This document shows positions 1 to 7,012 of a stretch of 39,660 nucleotides of DNA, one piece after another. Each line of letters opens with the position of its first letter. Positions within the stretch are counted from its first letter, which is position 1. The stretch comes from Prevotellaceae bacterium UBA4336. Its GTDB lineage: Bacteria; Bacteroidota; Bacteroidia; Bacteroidales; Bacteroidaceae. Where the stretch lies: assembly GCA_002394305.1 (NCBI GenBank), contig DGTM01000044.1:3194-42853 (forward strand), in the 5' to 3' direction. The notes under the pieces are model-generated. The model made no database searches. It saw nothing but the letters and a program-made list of their open reading frames with translations, and was not told the DNA's origin. A program made the position numbers and the translations under genes.

Positions 1-195
1 GAAGACCTAGGCTCTTATTCTGGAAGACCTAGGCTCTTATCTCGGAAGACCCAGGCGCTTATTTCGGAAGACCCAGGCGCTTATTTCGGAAGAGCTGGGC
101 GCTTATTTCGGAAGACCTAGGCGCTTATTTCGGAAGACCCAGGCGCTTATTTCGGAAGAGCACGGTGCTTATTCCGGAAGAGCACGGTGCTTTGG
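1..195. repeat. 22-bp tandem repeat array, about 9 copies
   Basis: The hexamer GAAGAC or GAAGAG recurs at positions 1, 23, 45, 67, 89, 111, 133, 155 and 177, an exact 22-bp period. The unit resembles CGGAAGACCCAGGCGCTTAT with substitutions mainly in its middle. The array is cut by the window edge, so the full copy number is unknown. It lies downstream of the minus-strand MaoC-type gene. No open frame of its own is convincing. Confidence 0.93.
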
Positions 196-249
196 GGCGA
201 CCTCTTCGCGGAATGGCGTCGCCCGGCGCTTGGCCTTAGGCTTTTGCCT

Positions 250-714
250 TTACTTGAAGTAGTAGATAAACGTTGCCAGACCTTCGAGGGCCTTCTTTCC
301 CGTTTCCTGAATCTCGATGGTGAACTTGATGGTCGTCTTGATGGCTCCGCGCAGGTTAGCCAGCTCCTCCAGCTTCGTCCTCATGCGGATATGCTGGCCG
401 CTCAGCACCGGCTGGGCAAACTTCATGCGGTCCATGCCATAGTTCATCATGCGCTCCAGGTTGTGCACCTCGATGATCTGGTCCCACAGATAGGGCAGCA
501 TGCTCAGGGTCAGATAGCCGTGGGCGATGGTCTGCCCGAAGGGACTCTCCTGTTTTGCCTTCTCCGTATCGACATGAATCCACTGGTGGTCCAGCGTGGC
601 ATCGGCAAACAGATTGATACGCTCCTGGTCGAGCTCTACATAGTCGCTCACGCCAAGCTCCTGACCTTCGTACTGCTGGAAGTCTTCAAAAGAATTGATT
701 ACAACTTTTCCCAT
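250..714 (-). CDS. MaoC-like (hot-dog fold) dehydratase / enoyl-CoA hydratase
   Basis: A 154-residue single-domain protein of normal length for stand-alone MaoC-type hydratases, which hydrate or dehydrate acyl-CoA thioesters in the cytoplasm. The family motif is visible: D42 and H47 in the stretch ATLDHQWIHVD match the catalytic Asp-His pair, followed by FGQTIAHGYLTLSM (residues 59-72), the usual active-site helix. No signal peptide is seen. The exact substrate cannot be told; crotonyl-CoA-like or longer 3-hydroxyacyl-CoA substrates are typical. It is not obviously in an operon: its upstream side is a palindromic repeat and its downstream side the 22-bp array. A larger plus-strand frame over the same DNA is a shadow. 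Confidence 0.9.
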   Translation of the reverse strand: MGKVVINSFEDFQQYEGQELGVSDYVELDQERINLFADATLDHQWIHVDTEKAKQESPFGQTIAHGYLTLSMLPYLWDQIIEVHNLERMMNYGMDRMKFAQPVLSGQHIRMRTKLEELANLRGAIKTTIKFTIEIQETGKKALEGLATFIYYFK

Positions 715-735
715 CTTATATTTATTTTTAATACC

Positions 736-869
736 AGCCCCTCTCCACTCCCTCTCTATTGGGAGGCTTTCCCAGCGAAGCTCCCCTCTCCTCGCAGAGG
801 GGTTGACTATCGTCGAGCCTTGCTTAGGGGTGAGGCTTTTCTCCCCTTTGGGAAAGTTAGAGAGAGGCT
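736..869. repeat. Palindromic intergenic element (MITE-like, family A)
   Basis: A pyrimidine/purine-skewed palindromic stretch between divergent genes, bounded by near-perfect 10-bp inverted ends: AGCCCCTCTC at 736-745 and GAGAGAGGCT at 860-869. Inside are further complementary blocks such as CCCCTCTCCTCG and GGGGTGAGGC. The same blocks recur inside the phospholipase D-like gene at 1593-1696, so this is a dispersed element. No transposase is encoded. Confidence 0.7.
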
Positions 870-943
870 AACCATATATTAGTGCGGAGCCTCATTCTTC
901 ATTCTACAGGTGCAAAGTTACAAAATAATCCTGAATCTTTAAT

Positions 944-972
944 CTTTAATCCATATTTTCTTCGTATCTTTG
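944..972 (+). promoter_or_regulatory. Bacteroidota-type promoter for the phospholipase D-like gene
   Basis: TATCTTTG at 965-972 matches the -7 consensus TAnnTTTG. A weak -33 element (TTTA near 944-947) is close to the expected spacing. The ATG at 978 follows only 5 nt after the -7 box, so the transcript leader must be very short or the mRNA leaderless. Confidence 0.6.
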
Positions 973-977
973 CCTCC

Positions 978-2240
978 ATGAATAGTAAAAAGTACTGCAT
1001 TCTTGCTTTTGCTCTGCTGAATTGTCTGCTTGCTTTGTGCGAAGACTCTGCCGAACGCACCAAGCGCGACTTCCAGCGTTTGGGGCTGAGGCAATACGAA
1101 GCAACCGACGTGCGCATCCTGCCCACAGGCGAGATAAAGTTCCGCGACCTCTTCGACGCCGTGGACCGCGCCGAGAAGTACATCCTGCTGGACTACTTCA
1201 AGTTCCAGCAGGACAGCATCTGCGGCCTGCTCTTGGAGAAGCTGCACCGCAAGGTACGGCAGGGCGTGGAGGTCAGAATCATCTTCGACAGCTTCGGCAA
1301 CACGAACAGCGACCAGCCGCTCTCCGACACGCTGCAGGCACGCATCCAGCAGTCCGGCATACAGATTGTCGGCTTCGACCCCATGCGCTTCCCCTGGATC
1401 AACCACCTCATGCACCGCAACCACCACAAGATAGCCGTCATTGACGGCCACACGGTCTACACGGGCGGCATGAACGTGGCCGACTACTACCTGCACGGCA
1501 AGCCGAAGGTAGGCCGCTGGCGCGACATGCACATCCGCATGAGCGGCCCCATCGTAGCGCCCTACGAAGAGCTGTTCTGGAAGATGTGGAAAGCCTCATC
1601 CCCAACCCCACTCCGAGGAGAAGGGAGTTCTTCGCAGCAGTCCACCCCTTCCCCGGAGGGCACGGGGGAGGCCGTCCCCTCTCCTCGGGGTGAGGCCGTC
1701 TTCTTCGCCTCCCGCTGGCCGGGGGAGTCGCCGCGCATCATGCGGCAGACCTACTGCACCTGCATCGACAACGCCGACCACCTCGTCCAAATCGTCAACC
1801 CCTACGCCATGCTCTTCGGCGAAGTGCGGGCCGCCCTGCGACGGGCACTGGAGCGAGGCGTGCGCGTGCAGTTCATGGTCTCCACCAAGAGCGACGGCAA
1901 GGCGGGCGACGACGTCATCGGGCTGGAGATGCGCAAGCTCATGAAGCGCGGAGCCGAAGTCTACTACTACGACGACGGCTTCCACCACAGCAAGGTGATG
2001 ATGGTCGACAGCCTCTTCTGCACCGTCGGCACAACGAACCTCGACGCACGCTCCCTCTGCTTCGACTACGAGGTGAACGCCTTCATCTTCTCCCCCCGCG
2101 TGACGCACGAACTGCAGCAAATCTTTGCCGACGACGTCCGGCACAGCACACTGCTCACTCCCGAAGTCTGGAAGCAACGCTTCCCGCTCGGCCGCCGCAT
2201 CCGCTCGCGCTTCTTCACCATCGCCAAACGATTCATGTAA
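978..2240 (+). CDS. Phospholipase D / cardiolipin synthase-like protein
   Basis: A 420-residue PLD-superfamily protein with two HKD motifs: H149-x-K151-x4-D156 followed by TGGMN, and H337-x-K339-x4-D344 followed by GTTNLDARS. Such paired motifs form one active site for phosphatidyl transfer or phosphodiester cleavage; cardiolipin synthases are the closest recognisable type. The hydrophobic N-terminus (about residues 4-20) looks like a signal peptide or anchor rather than the two membrane helices of classic Cls. I chose the ATG at 978 because the promoter lies just before it; an upstream in-frame start at 882 would lie before the promoter. Residues about 206-240 are low-complexity (Ser/Pro/Gly) and coincide with a palindromic repeat. 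The next gene starts 17 nt downstream. Confidence 0.85.
   Translation: MNSKKYCILAFALLNCLLALCEDSAERTKRDFQRLGLRQYEATDVRILPTGEIKFRDLFDAVDRAEKYILLDYFKFQQDSICGLLLEKLHRKVRQGVEVRIIFDSFGNTNSDQPLSDTLQARIQQSGIQIVGFDPMRFPWINHLMHRNHHKIAVIDGHTVYTGGMNVADYYLHGKPKVGRWRDMHIRMSGPIVAPYEELFWKMWKASSPTPLRGEGSSSQQSTPSPEGTGEAVPSPRGEAVFFASRWPGESPRIMRQTYCTCIDNADHLVQIVNPYAMLFGEVRAALRRALERGVRVQFMVSTKSDGKAGDDVIGLEMRKLMKRGAEVYYYDDGFHHSKVMMVDSLFCTVGTTNLDARSLCFDYEVNAFIFSPRVTHELQQIFADDVRHSTLLTPEVWKQRFPLGRRIRSRFFTIAKRFM
1593..1696. repeat. Family A palindromic element read in frame inside the PLD gene
   Basis: The ends are complementary: GCCTCATCCCC from 1593 and GGGGTGAGGC at 1687-1696. Internal blocks (CCCCTCTCCTCG-like) match the intergenic element at 736-869. 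It adds roughly 35 Ser/Pro/Gly-rich residues between the two HKD halves without breaking the frame. A fragment of the same left end (GCCTCATCCCCAA) is seen in the next gene near 3383. Confidence 0.65.
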
Positions 2241-2257
2241 CCCCAGCAAACCACACC

Positions 2258-3526
2258 ATGAGACATACACTTCTCCTTTCCGCACTGCTCATCTGGGCAG
2301 CCACATCCGCCGGACAAAACAAGAACGCACCCGTCAACTACGACGAGAGCAAAGTGCCGACCTTCGAAGTCCCCGACGTGCTGACGTGCGCCGACGGCAG
2401 CCGCGTCAAGACCCGCAAGCAGTGGGAACACAAGCGCAGACCCGAGCTCATGAAGATGTTCGGCGAACAAGAATACGGACTCACGCCCGGGCAGACAGGC
2501 ATCAAGGTGAAGCATGAACTCGTCGCCACGAACAATAACGCCCTTGGCGGACTGGCAACGCAGAAACAGGTGCGCTTCGTCTTCACCGGCACGAACGGCC
2601 AGACACACGAAGCCCTGCTGCTGCTCTACCTCCCGAACAACACGGCAAAACGCGTACCCGTCATCATCGGCTACAACTTCCACGGCAACCAGACGACAAC
2701 GCTGCAGGACGACGTCATCTCCTCCCCGTCGAAAGACCTGATGCAAAGCGCCGGCTCGGAGAAGTGGGTGCGCGGCGAACAGCAACGCCGTTGGAGCTAC
2801 GAAGCGGCACTCCGGCGCGGCTATGCCGTAGCCACAATGTGCTACCACGACATCTGCCCCGACTCGCCCGGTCTGCTCGCCAAAGGCGTCCTGCCCCTCT
2901 TCCCAGGCTACAACGAAGGCCAGCGCACGCCGGACGAATGGGGAACGATAGGCGTGTGGGCATGGGGCTACAGCCGCATTGCCGACTACCTGCAGAAGAA
3001 GGAGCCCCGCATCGACGGGAAACGCATGGTGGTGATGGGGCACTCGCGCCTGGGCAAGACGGCTCTCTGGGCCGGAGTGCAGGACGAACGCTTCCAAGTG
3101 GTTATCTCCAACAACTCGGGCTGCGGCGGTGCTGCCCTCTCGAAGCGTGTGTTTGGCGAAAACATCGCACGCATCACGGCAAGCTTCCCCCATTGGTTCT
3201 GTCCCGCATTCAACGCCTATTCCGAGAACGAGGCCGCCCTGCCCTTCGACCAGCACGAGCTACTGGCACTCATCGCCCCGCGCTATGTCTATGTTGCCAG
3301 CGCCGAGGACGACCAATGGGCCGACCCGAAAGGAGAGTATCTGAGTGCCTGCTATGCCGGAGCCGCCTATCAGCTCTACGAAGCCTCATCCCCAAGCGAA
3401 GCTCAACTGCAGGAAGTGAAGCTTCACCACAACGTTGGCTATCACATTCGTCCAGGCGGGCACGACGTCACGGAGTACGACTGGCAATGTTTCCTCGACT
3501 TCTGCGACAAGGCCTTCAGCAGGTAA
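2258..3526 (+). CDS. CE15-like glucuronoyl esterase (secreted alpha/beta hydrolase)
   Basis: A 422-residue protein with an N-terminal signal peptide (hydrophobic residues 3-18). The fold is alpha/beta hydrolase: the nucleophile elbow GHSRLGK puts Ser at 263, NNSGCGGAAL follows at about 285-294, an acidic SAEDDQWADPKGE block is at 348-360, and the likely catalytic His is 402 in GGHDVTEYDW. These match carbohydrate esterase family 15, which cleaves ester bonds between glucuronoxylan side chains and lignin alcohols; bacterial members with GHSR rather than GCSR are known. It probably acts in the periplasm or outside the cell. It sits 17 nt after the PLD-like gene and 51 nt before a glycosidase-like gene, so an operon is likely. 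Residues 376-386 may be a short repeat-derived insertion. Confidence 0.85.
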   Translation: MRHTLLLSALLIWAATSAGQNKNAPVNYDESKVPTFEVPDVLTCADGSRVKTRKQWEHKRRPELMKMFGEQEYGLTPGQTGIKVKHELVATNNNALGGLATQKQVRFVFTGTNGQTHEALLLLYLPNNTAKRVPVIIGYNFHGNQTTTLQDDVISSPSKDLMQSAGSEKWVRGEQQRRWSYEAALRRGYAVATMCYHDICPDSPGLLAKGVLPLFPGYNEGQRTPDEWGTIGVWAWGYSRIADYLQKKEPRIDGKRMVVMGHSRLGKTALWAGVQDERFQVVISNNSGCGGAALSKRVFGENIARITASFPHWFCPAFNAYSENEAALPFDQHELLALIAPRYVYVASAEDDQWADPKGEYLSACYAGAAYQLYEASSPSEAQLQEVKLHHNVGYHIRPGGHDVTEYDWQCFLDFCDKAFSR

Positions 3527-3577
3527 TCATCCCCTTAGACGAAGAATCAGACGACAGACACTCTAACCGCAAACGAT

Positions 3578-5827
3578 ATGAACCGCAAATCCCTCCTCCT
3601 CCTTTTGCTCTTTGTCGCATGCCCCATGCTTCCGGCTTCGGCACAGAAGACAACGTTCCAGACCGCTGGGCCGTGGAAGCCGACAACCGACATCCGCTCG
3701 GATGCCGTGATGGTCTATGGCGTGAACGACAACCGGCGGCATTCCTTTGCCGAGCGCGTGCAGTCGTGGCGCGAACACAACTACACGACGCACTTCATGA
3801 CGGGCATCGCCTGGGGGCAGTATCAGGACTACTTCACCGGAGAATGGGACGGCCAATGGCACATGGACGAGGGGCAGAAGACGCAGCAAGGCGACACCAT
3901 CATGCACGGACACCTCGTGCCCTACATCGTGCCGTCGCGCAACTATCTGGCTTACTTCAAGGAGAAGCACATCCGTCCCGTCATAGACCAGGGCATCGAA
4001 GCCATCTTCCTGGAGGAGCCTGAGTTCTGGGCAAGAGCCGGCTACAGCGAGGCCTTCAAGCGCGAGTGGCAGGAGTATTACGGTTTCCCGTGGCGGCCTC
4101 AGCACGAATCGGCCGAGAACACCTACCTCTCGAACAAGCTGAAGTACCACCTCTACTACCGTGCCTTGGACGAGGCCTTCACTTATGCCAAGGCCTACGG
4201 ACGGGAGAAGGGGATGGACGTGAAGTGCTACGTGCCGACGCACTCGCTGCTCAACTACTCGCAATGGCAGATTGTATCGCCCGAAGCCTCGCTTGCCTCG
4301 ATGGAGAGTTGCGACGGCTACATCGCGCAAGTCTGGACGGGCACGTCGCGCGAACCTAATTATTATAATGGTATCGCGCGCGAGCGTGTCTTCGAGACGG
4401 CTTTCCTGGAATACGGATGCATGGAGTCGATGACCCGACCCACCGGCCGGAAGATGTTCTTCCTGACCGACCCCATCGAGGACCGCGCCAAGGATTGGGA
4501 GGACTACCGCCGCAACTATCAGGCCACGTTCACGGCCCAGCTGCTCTATCCTCAGATTGACAACTACGAGGTGATGCCTTGGCCCGACCGCATCTACGAG
4601 GGACTCTACCGCGTCGCGGCCGGAAGCGAGGAACGTGCCCACATACCGCGTTTCTATTCCACGCAGATGCAGGTGATGATCAACGCCTTGAACGAGATGC
4701 CATCTGACCCTCTTACTCCCTCAAAAGGGGGCAAGGAGCAAGGGGCAAGGGGCAAGAGAAGACCCAATGCCAGAGCAATCCTCCTGCCCCATGCCCCCTG
4801 CCCCTTGCCCCCTAAAAAGGAGGGAGGTTTGGAAGGGTCTCGGGGCATCAGCGTGGCAATGGCGAACTCCCTGATGTTCCAGCGCTCGCCCCGACCCGTC
4901 GAAGGCTACGACGACCCGCAGCTCTCGAACTTCTACGGACTGGCCCTTCCGCTGGTGAAGCGAGGCATCCCCGTCAGCATCACGCATCTGGAGAACACGG
5001 GCTATGCCGACACGTGGACGGGGCTCAAGGTGCTGCTCCTCTCCTATTCGGCCATGAAGCCGCTCGACCCGCAGGCACACGAAGACATCGCCCGATGGGT
5101 CAGGCAGGGCGGACGGCTCATCTATTGCAGTCGCGACAACGATGCCTTCCAGAACATCAAGGAATGGTGGACGGAGCGCGGCTATAAGGCCCCCTCGGAG
5201 CATCTGTTCGAGCTGATGGGCATGGAAAGGAAGGCAGCCGAGGGCGAGTATCGCTGCGGCAAGGGGCGCGTCTATGTGCTACGGCAAGACCCGAAGGAAT
5301 TTGCGATGAACGAGGGTGGCGACAGCAGGCTGATGCAGACGCTTGGCAATGCCTATGGCAAGCTCGACGTGAAGAATTCCTTCCTGCTCAGGCGCGGTCC
5401 GTACGTCATCGCCTCGTGCCTCGACGAGCAGACAGTTCCCCTCATCCTCGGGGGAGGGGGTGGGAATGGAGATGCCTTCCTCGACCTCTTCGACCCCACC
5501 CTGCCTTGTCTGCCGGGGAAGACAGTCCGTCCTGGCGAACAGGCCTTCCTGCTCGACCTCCGAAAGGTGAAGCACAAGAAACGTCCGCAAGTGCTGGCCG
5601 CAGCTTCGCGCCAAGAGGAGGAACTCGTGGAGAAGCACCGTTATGCCTTCACAGCCAAGAGTCCCGCCAACACCGACAACGTGATGGCCATCCTGCTGCC
5701 CCACGAGCCGAAGGAAATAACCGTCGGCGCCGATACCTACGAAACGCAATGGGACGGCAAGGACCGCCTGTTGCACCTCCGCTTCGAGAACAAGCCCGAA
5801 GGCGTGAAGGTCTGCATCCGTTGGTAG
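3578..5827 (+). CDS. Secreted glycosidase-like protein of unassigned family
   Basis: A 749-residue protein with a signal peptide (about residues 4-22, ending near ASAQ). I cannot assign a GH family. The first 370 residues look like a TIM-barrel hydrolase: VIDQGIEAIFLEEPEFWARAG (two adjacent Glu at 146-147) suits an acid/base position after a beta strand, and IDNYEVMPWPDRI has a Glu at 331 that could be the partner. Residues about 425-570 contain VLLLSYSAMKPLD and WVRQGGRLIYCSRDN, like the glutamine-amidotransferase-like domain that follows the barrel in GH42-type enzymes. A beta-rich C-terminal region ends with GVKVCIRW. Residues about 377-421 are a palindromic repeat read in frame, between the barrel and the second domain. 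Its neighbours suggest action on a plant glycan. Confidence 0.7.
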   Translation: MNRKSLLLLLLFVACPMLPASAQKTTFQTAGPWKPTTDIRSDAVMVYGVNDNRRHSFAERVQSWREHNYTTHFMTGIAWGQYQDYFTGEWDGQWHMDEGQKTQQGDTIMHGHLVPYIVPSRNYLAYFKEKHIRPVIDQGIEAIFLEEPEFWARAGYSEAFKREWQEYYGFPWRPQHESAENTYLSNKLKYHLYYRALDEAFTYAKAYGREKGMDVKCYVPTHSLLNYSQWQIVSPEASLASMESCDGYIAQVWTGTSREPNYYNGIARERVFETAFLEYGCMESMTRPTGRKMFFLTDPIEDRAKDWEDYRRNYQATFTAQLLYPQIDNYEVMPWPDRIYEGLYRVAAGSEERAHIPRFYSTQMQVMINALNEMPSDPLTPSKGGKEQGARGKRRPNARAILLPHAPCPLPPKKEGGLEGSRGISVAMANSLMFQRSPRPVEGYDDPQLSNFYGLALPLVKRGIPVSITHLENTGYADTWTGLKVLLLSYSAMKPLDPQAHEDIARWVRQGGRLIYCSRDNDAFQNIKEWWTERGYKAPSEHLFELMGMERKAAEGEYRCGKGRVYVLRQDPKEFAMNEGGDSRLMQTLGNAYGKLDVKNSFLLRRGPYVIASCLDEQTVPLILGGGGGNGDAFLDLFDPTLPCLPGKTVRPGEQAFLLDLRKVKHKKRPQVLAAASRQEEELVEKHRYAFTAKSPANTDNVMAILLPHEPKEITVGADTYETQWDGKDRLLHLRFENKPEGVKVCIRW
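4706..4839. repeat. Family B palindromic element read in frame inside the glycosidase-like gene
   Basis: The ends are perfect complements: GACCCT at 4706-4711 and AGGGTC at 4834-4839. Inside, GGGGCAAGGAGCAAGGGGCAA is answered by CTGCCCCTTGCCCCC. The core GGGGCAAGGGGCAAGAGA plus CAGAGCAATCCTC is shared with the intergenic element at 5848-5932. It contributes about 45 residues rich in Lys, Gly, Pro and Arg. Confidence 0.8.
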
Positions 5828-5847
5828 ATTCCAGACCCGCTTCTTTT

Positions 5848-5951
5848 TAAGGGGCAAGGGGCAGGGGGCAAGGGGCAAGAGAATACCAATTGTCAGAGCA
5901 ATCCTCTTGCTCCTTGCCCCTTGCTCCCTTTTCTGGGCCTCCCAGAGGCCC
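5848..5951. repeat. Family B palindromic element between convergent genes
   Basis: Purine-rich AAGGGGCAAGGGGCAGGGGG is answered by CTTGCCCCTTGCTCCCTT, giving a long imperfect hairpin, followed by a perfect small hairpin GGGCCTC-CCA-GAGGCCC at 5935-5951. It lies between the glycosidase-like gene stop and the minus-strand B3/B4 gene stop and could stop transcription from either side. The core is closely similar to the in-frame copy at 4706-4839. Confidence 0.75.
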
Positions 5952-6632
5952 TTAATACATAAAGTACGAGCCGTTGGTGCTTTGGCAGTAACGGGCGAGG
6001 AGCGCAAGAATGTACTCGGCATTCTCGCGGACGCGCTGTTCGTTGCCGTCGTAGCCGTTGATGAGCACGACTAGTCGGCGCGTGTCGAGCGTCATCTTCG
6101 TGCGTTCGTTGTCGCTGGTAGGTGTGCCGACGCCGCCCTGACTGTCGCGATAGACAGGCAGACCCTCGATGTTGATGATGCCGCGCCCGATGCCTTCATA
6201 GGGTTCGCCCTCGCGACCGATGCCCAGCGTCAGCGTGTCGCCCACGAAGCGGTCGGCATCGAAGCCGCCAATGCTATAGCCATAGACAATCGAAGCGAGG
6301 TTCACCAGGTCCACCAGCGTGTCGCGCTGATAGAGTTCCTTGCCTTGCAACACCCTGCGGATGAGTGCCTCCGATGCCGGACGATACCTCGACGGGTCCT
6401 TGCCGCAAGCTTTGTACACCCGTCTTGTAGCGGCGATGCTGGTCCGTTCCTTCAGCGACTCGGTGGTCAGCTCCCTGCGGAATCGTTCGCATTGGCGCTC
6501 CACCTCCTGCCAAAGTCCCTCGCAATAAGGCGTATTCACCACATCGGCCTCCACGCAAGCCCCCACAAACTCGGGGCACACCTGCTTTATCTCGGCCAAC
6601 ACCAGCACTTTTATCTTTTTCTTTTCCTCCAT
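5952..6632 (-). CDS. B3/B4 tRNA-binding domain protein
   Basis: A 226-residue stand-alone B3/B4 domain, the module found in the beta subunit of phenylalanyl-tRNA synthetase where it edits mischarged tRNA; stand-alone versions are common but their role is poorly known. Visible signatures are ACGKDPSRYRPASEAL (residues 75-90), LVDLVNLASIVYGYSIGGFD (106-125) and GGVGTPTSDNERTKM (166-180). It has no signal peptide. I start at the ATG at 6632 because a TAnnTTTG promoter lies 47 nt upstream; the longer open frame to 6866 only reads through the 21-bp repeats as a false heptad (EIYFQAF). It ends a few bases from a hairpin. Confidence 0.85.
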   Translation of the reverse strand: MEEKKKIKVLVLAEIKQVCPEFVGACVEADVVNTPYCEGLWQEVERQCERFRRELTTESLKERTSIAATRRVYKACGKDPSRYRPASEALIRRVLQGKELYQRDTLVDLVNLASIVYGYSIGGFDADRFVGDTLTLGIGREGEPYEGIGRGIINIEGLPVYRDSQGGVGTPTSDNERTKMTLDTRRLVVLINGYDGNEQRVRENAEYILALLARYCQSTNGSYFMY

Positions 6633-6678
6633 CGCTTTCCTTTTTAGTCCTGCGTTCGCAGGTGATACTTTCGTGACG

Positions 6679-6686
6679 CAAAGATA
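6679..6686 (-). promoter_or_regulatory. -7 promoter element for the B3/B4 gene
   Basis: Plus-strand CAAAGATA reads TATCTTTG on the minus strand, the Bacteroidota -7 consensus. It lies 47 nt before the ATG at 6632 and supports that start. Confidence 0.65.
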
Positions 6687-6734
6687 CGGATTTTTGCGGA
6701 AACTGAGGCTCAAAACAGCGAATAAAATTCCACC

Positions 6735-6965
6735 TGACAGGTAATAAAAATCCCTGTCGCGGGGTATGAAATCCGTCACGGCAGGGAACAAAACTTTTTC
6801 AAAGGCTTGGAAATATATTTCAGTGGCTTGGAAATATATTTCAAAGGCACGGAAATATATTTCCAAACCACTAAAATAATTTGTTAGCGAGGGGCGAAGG
6901 ATTTGTCAACGCTGGGCGAGGATTTTGCCGACGCTGGGCGAGGGATTTATTCCCGCGCTCCCCGG
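6735..6965. repeat. Composite tandem-repeat array, copy 1 (21-22 bp period)
   Basis: Three sub-arrays follow each other. First, degenerate units of the type AAAATCCCTGTCGCGGGG to about 6800. Second, three palindromes GAAATATATTTC at 6810-6821, 6831-6842 and 6852-6863 (21-bp period), joined by AGTGGCTTG-like spacers. Third, about four units of the type GGGCGAGGATTTTGCCGACG (22-bp period) from about 6887. The same three sub-arrays occur in inverted orientation at 37010-37290. It lies upstream of the B3/B4 gene and just past the stop of the rhamnosidase gene. Confidence 0.85.
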
Positions 6966-7012
6966 TGTTTTGCCCCGGGCGCTGGTTCTTTTTGCAGGAC
7001 GGGGCGTGTCGC

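Noticed and set aside
1..195. CRISPR array
   Set aside because: The 22-bp units follow each other without unique spacers; no cas genes are present.
6633..6866. Extension of the B3/B4 protein through a heptad EIYFQAF repeat
   Set aside because: The heptads come from the 21-bp GAAATATATTTC array; the promoter at 6679-6686 lies downstream of that start.
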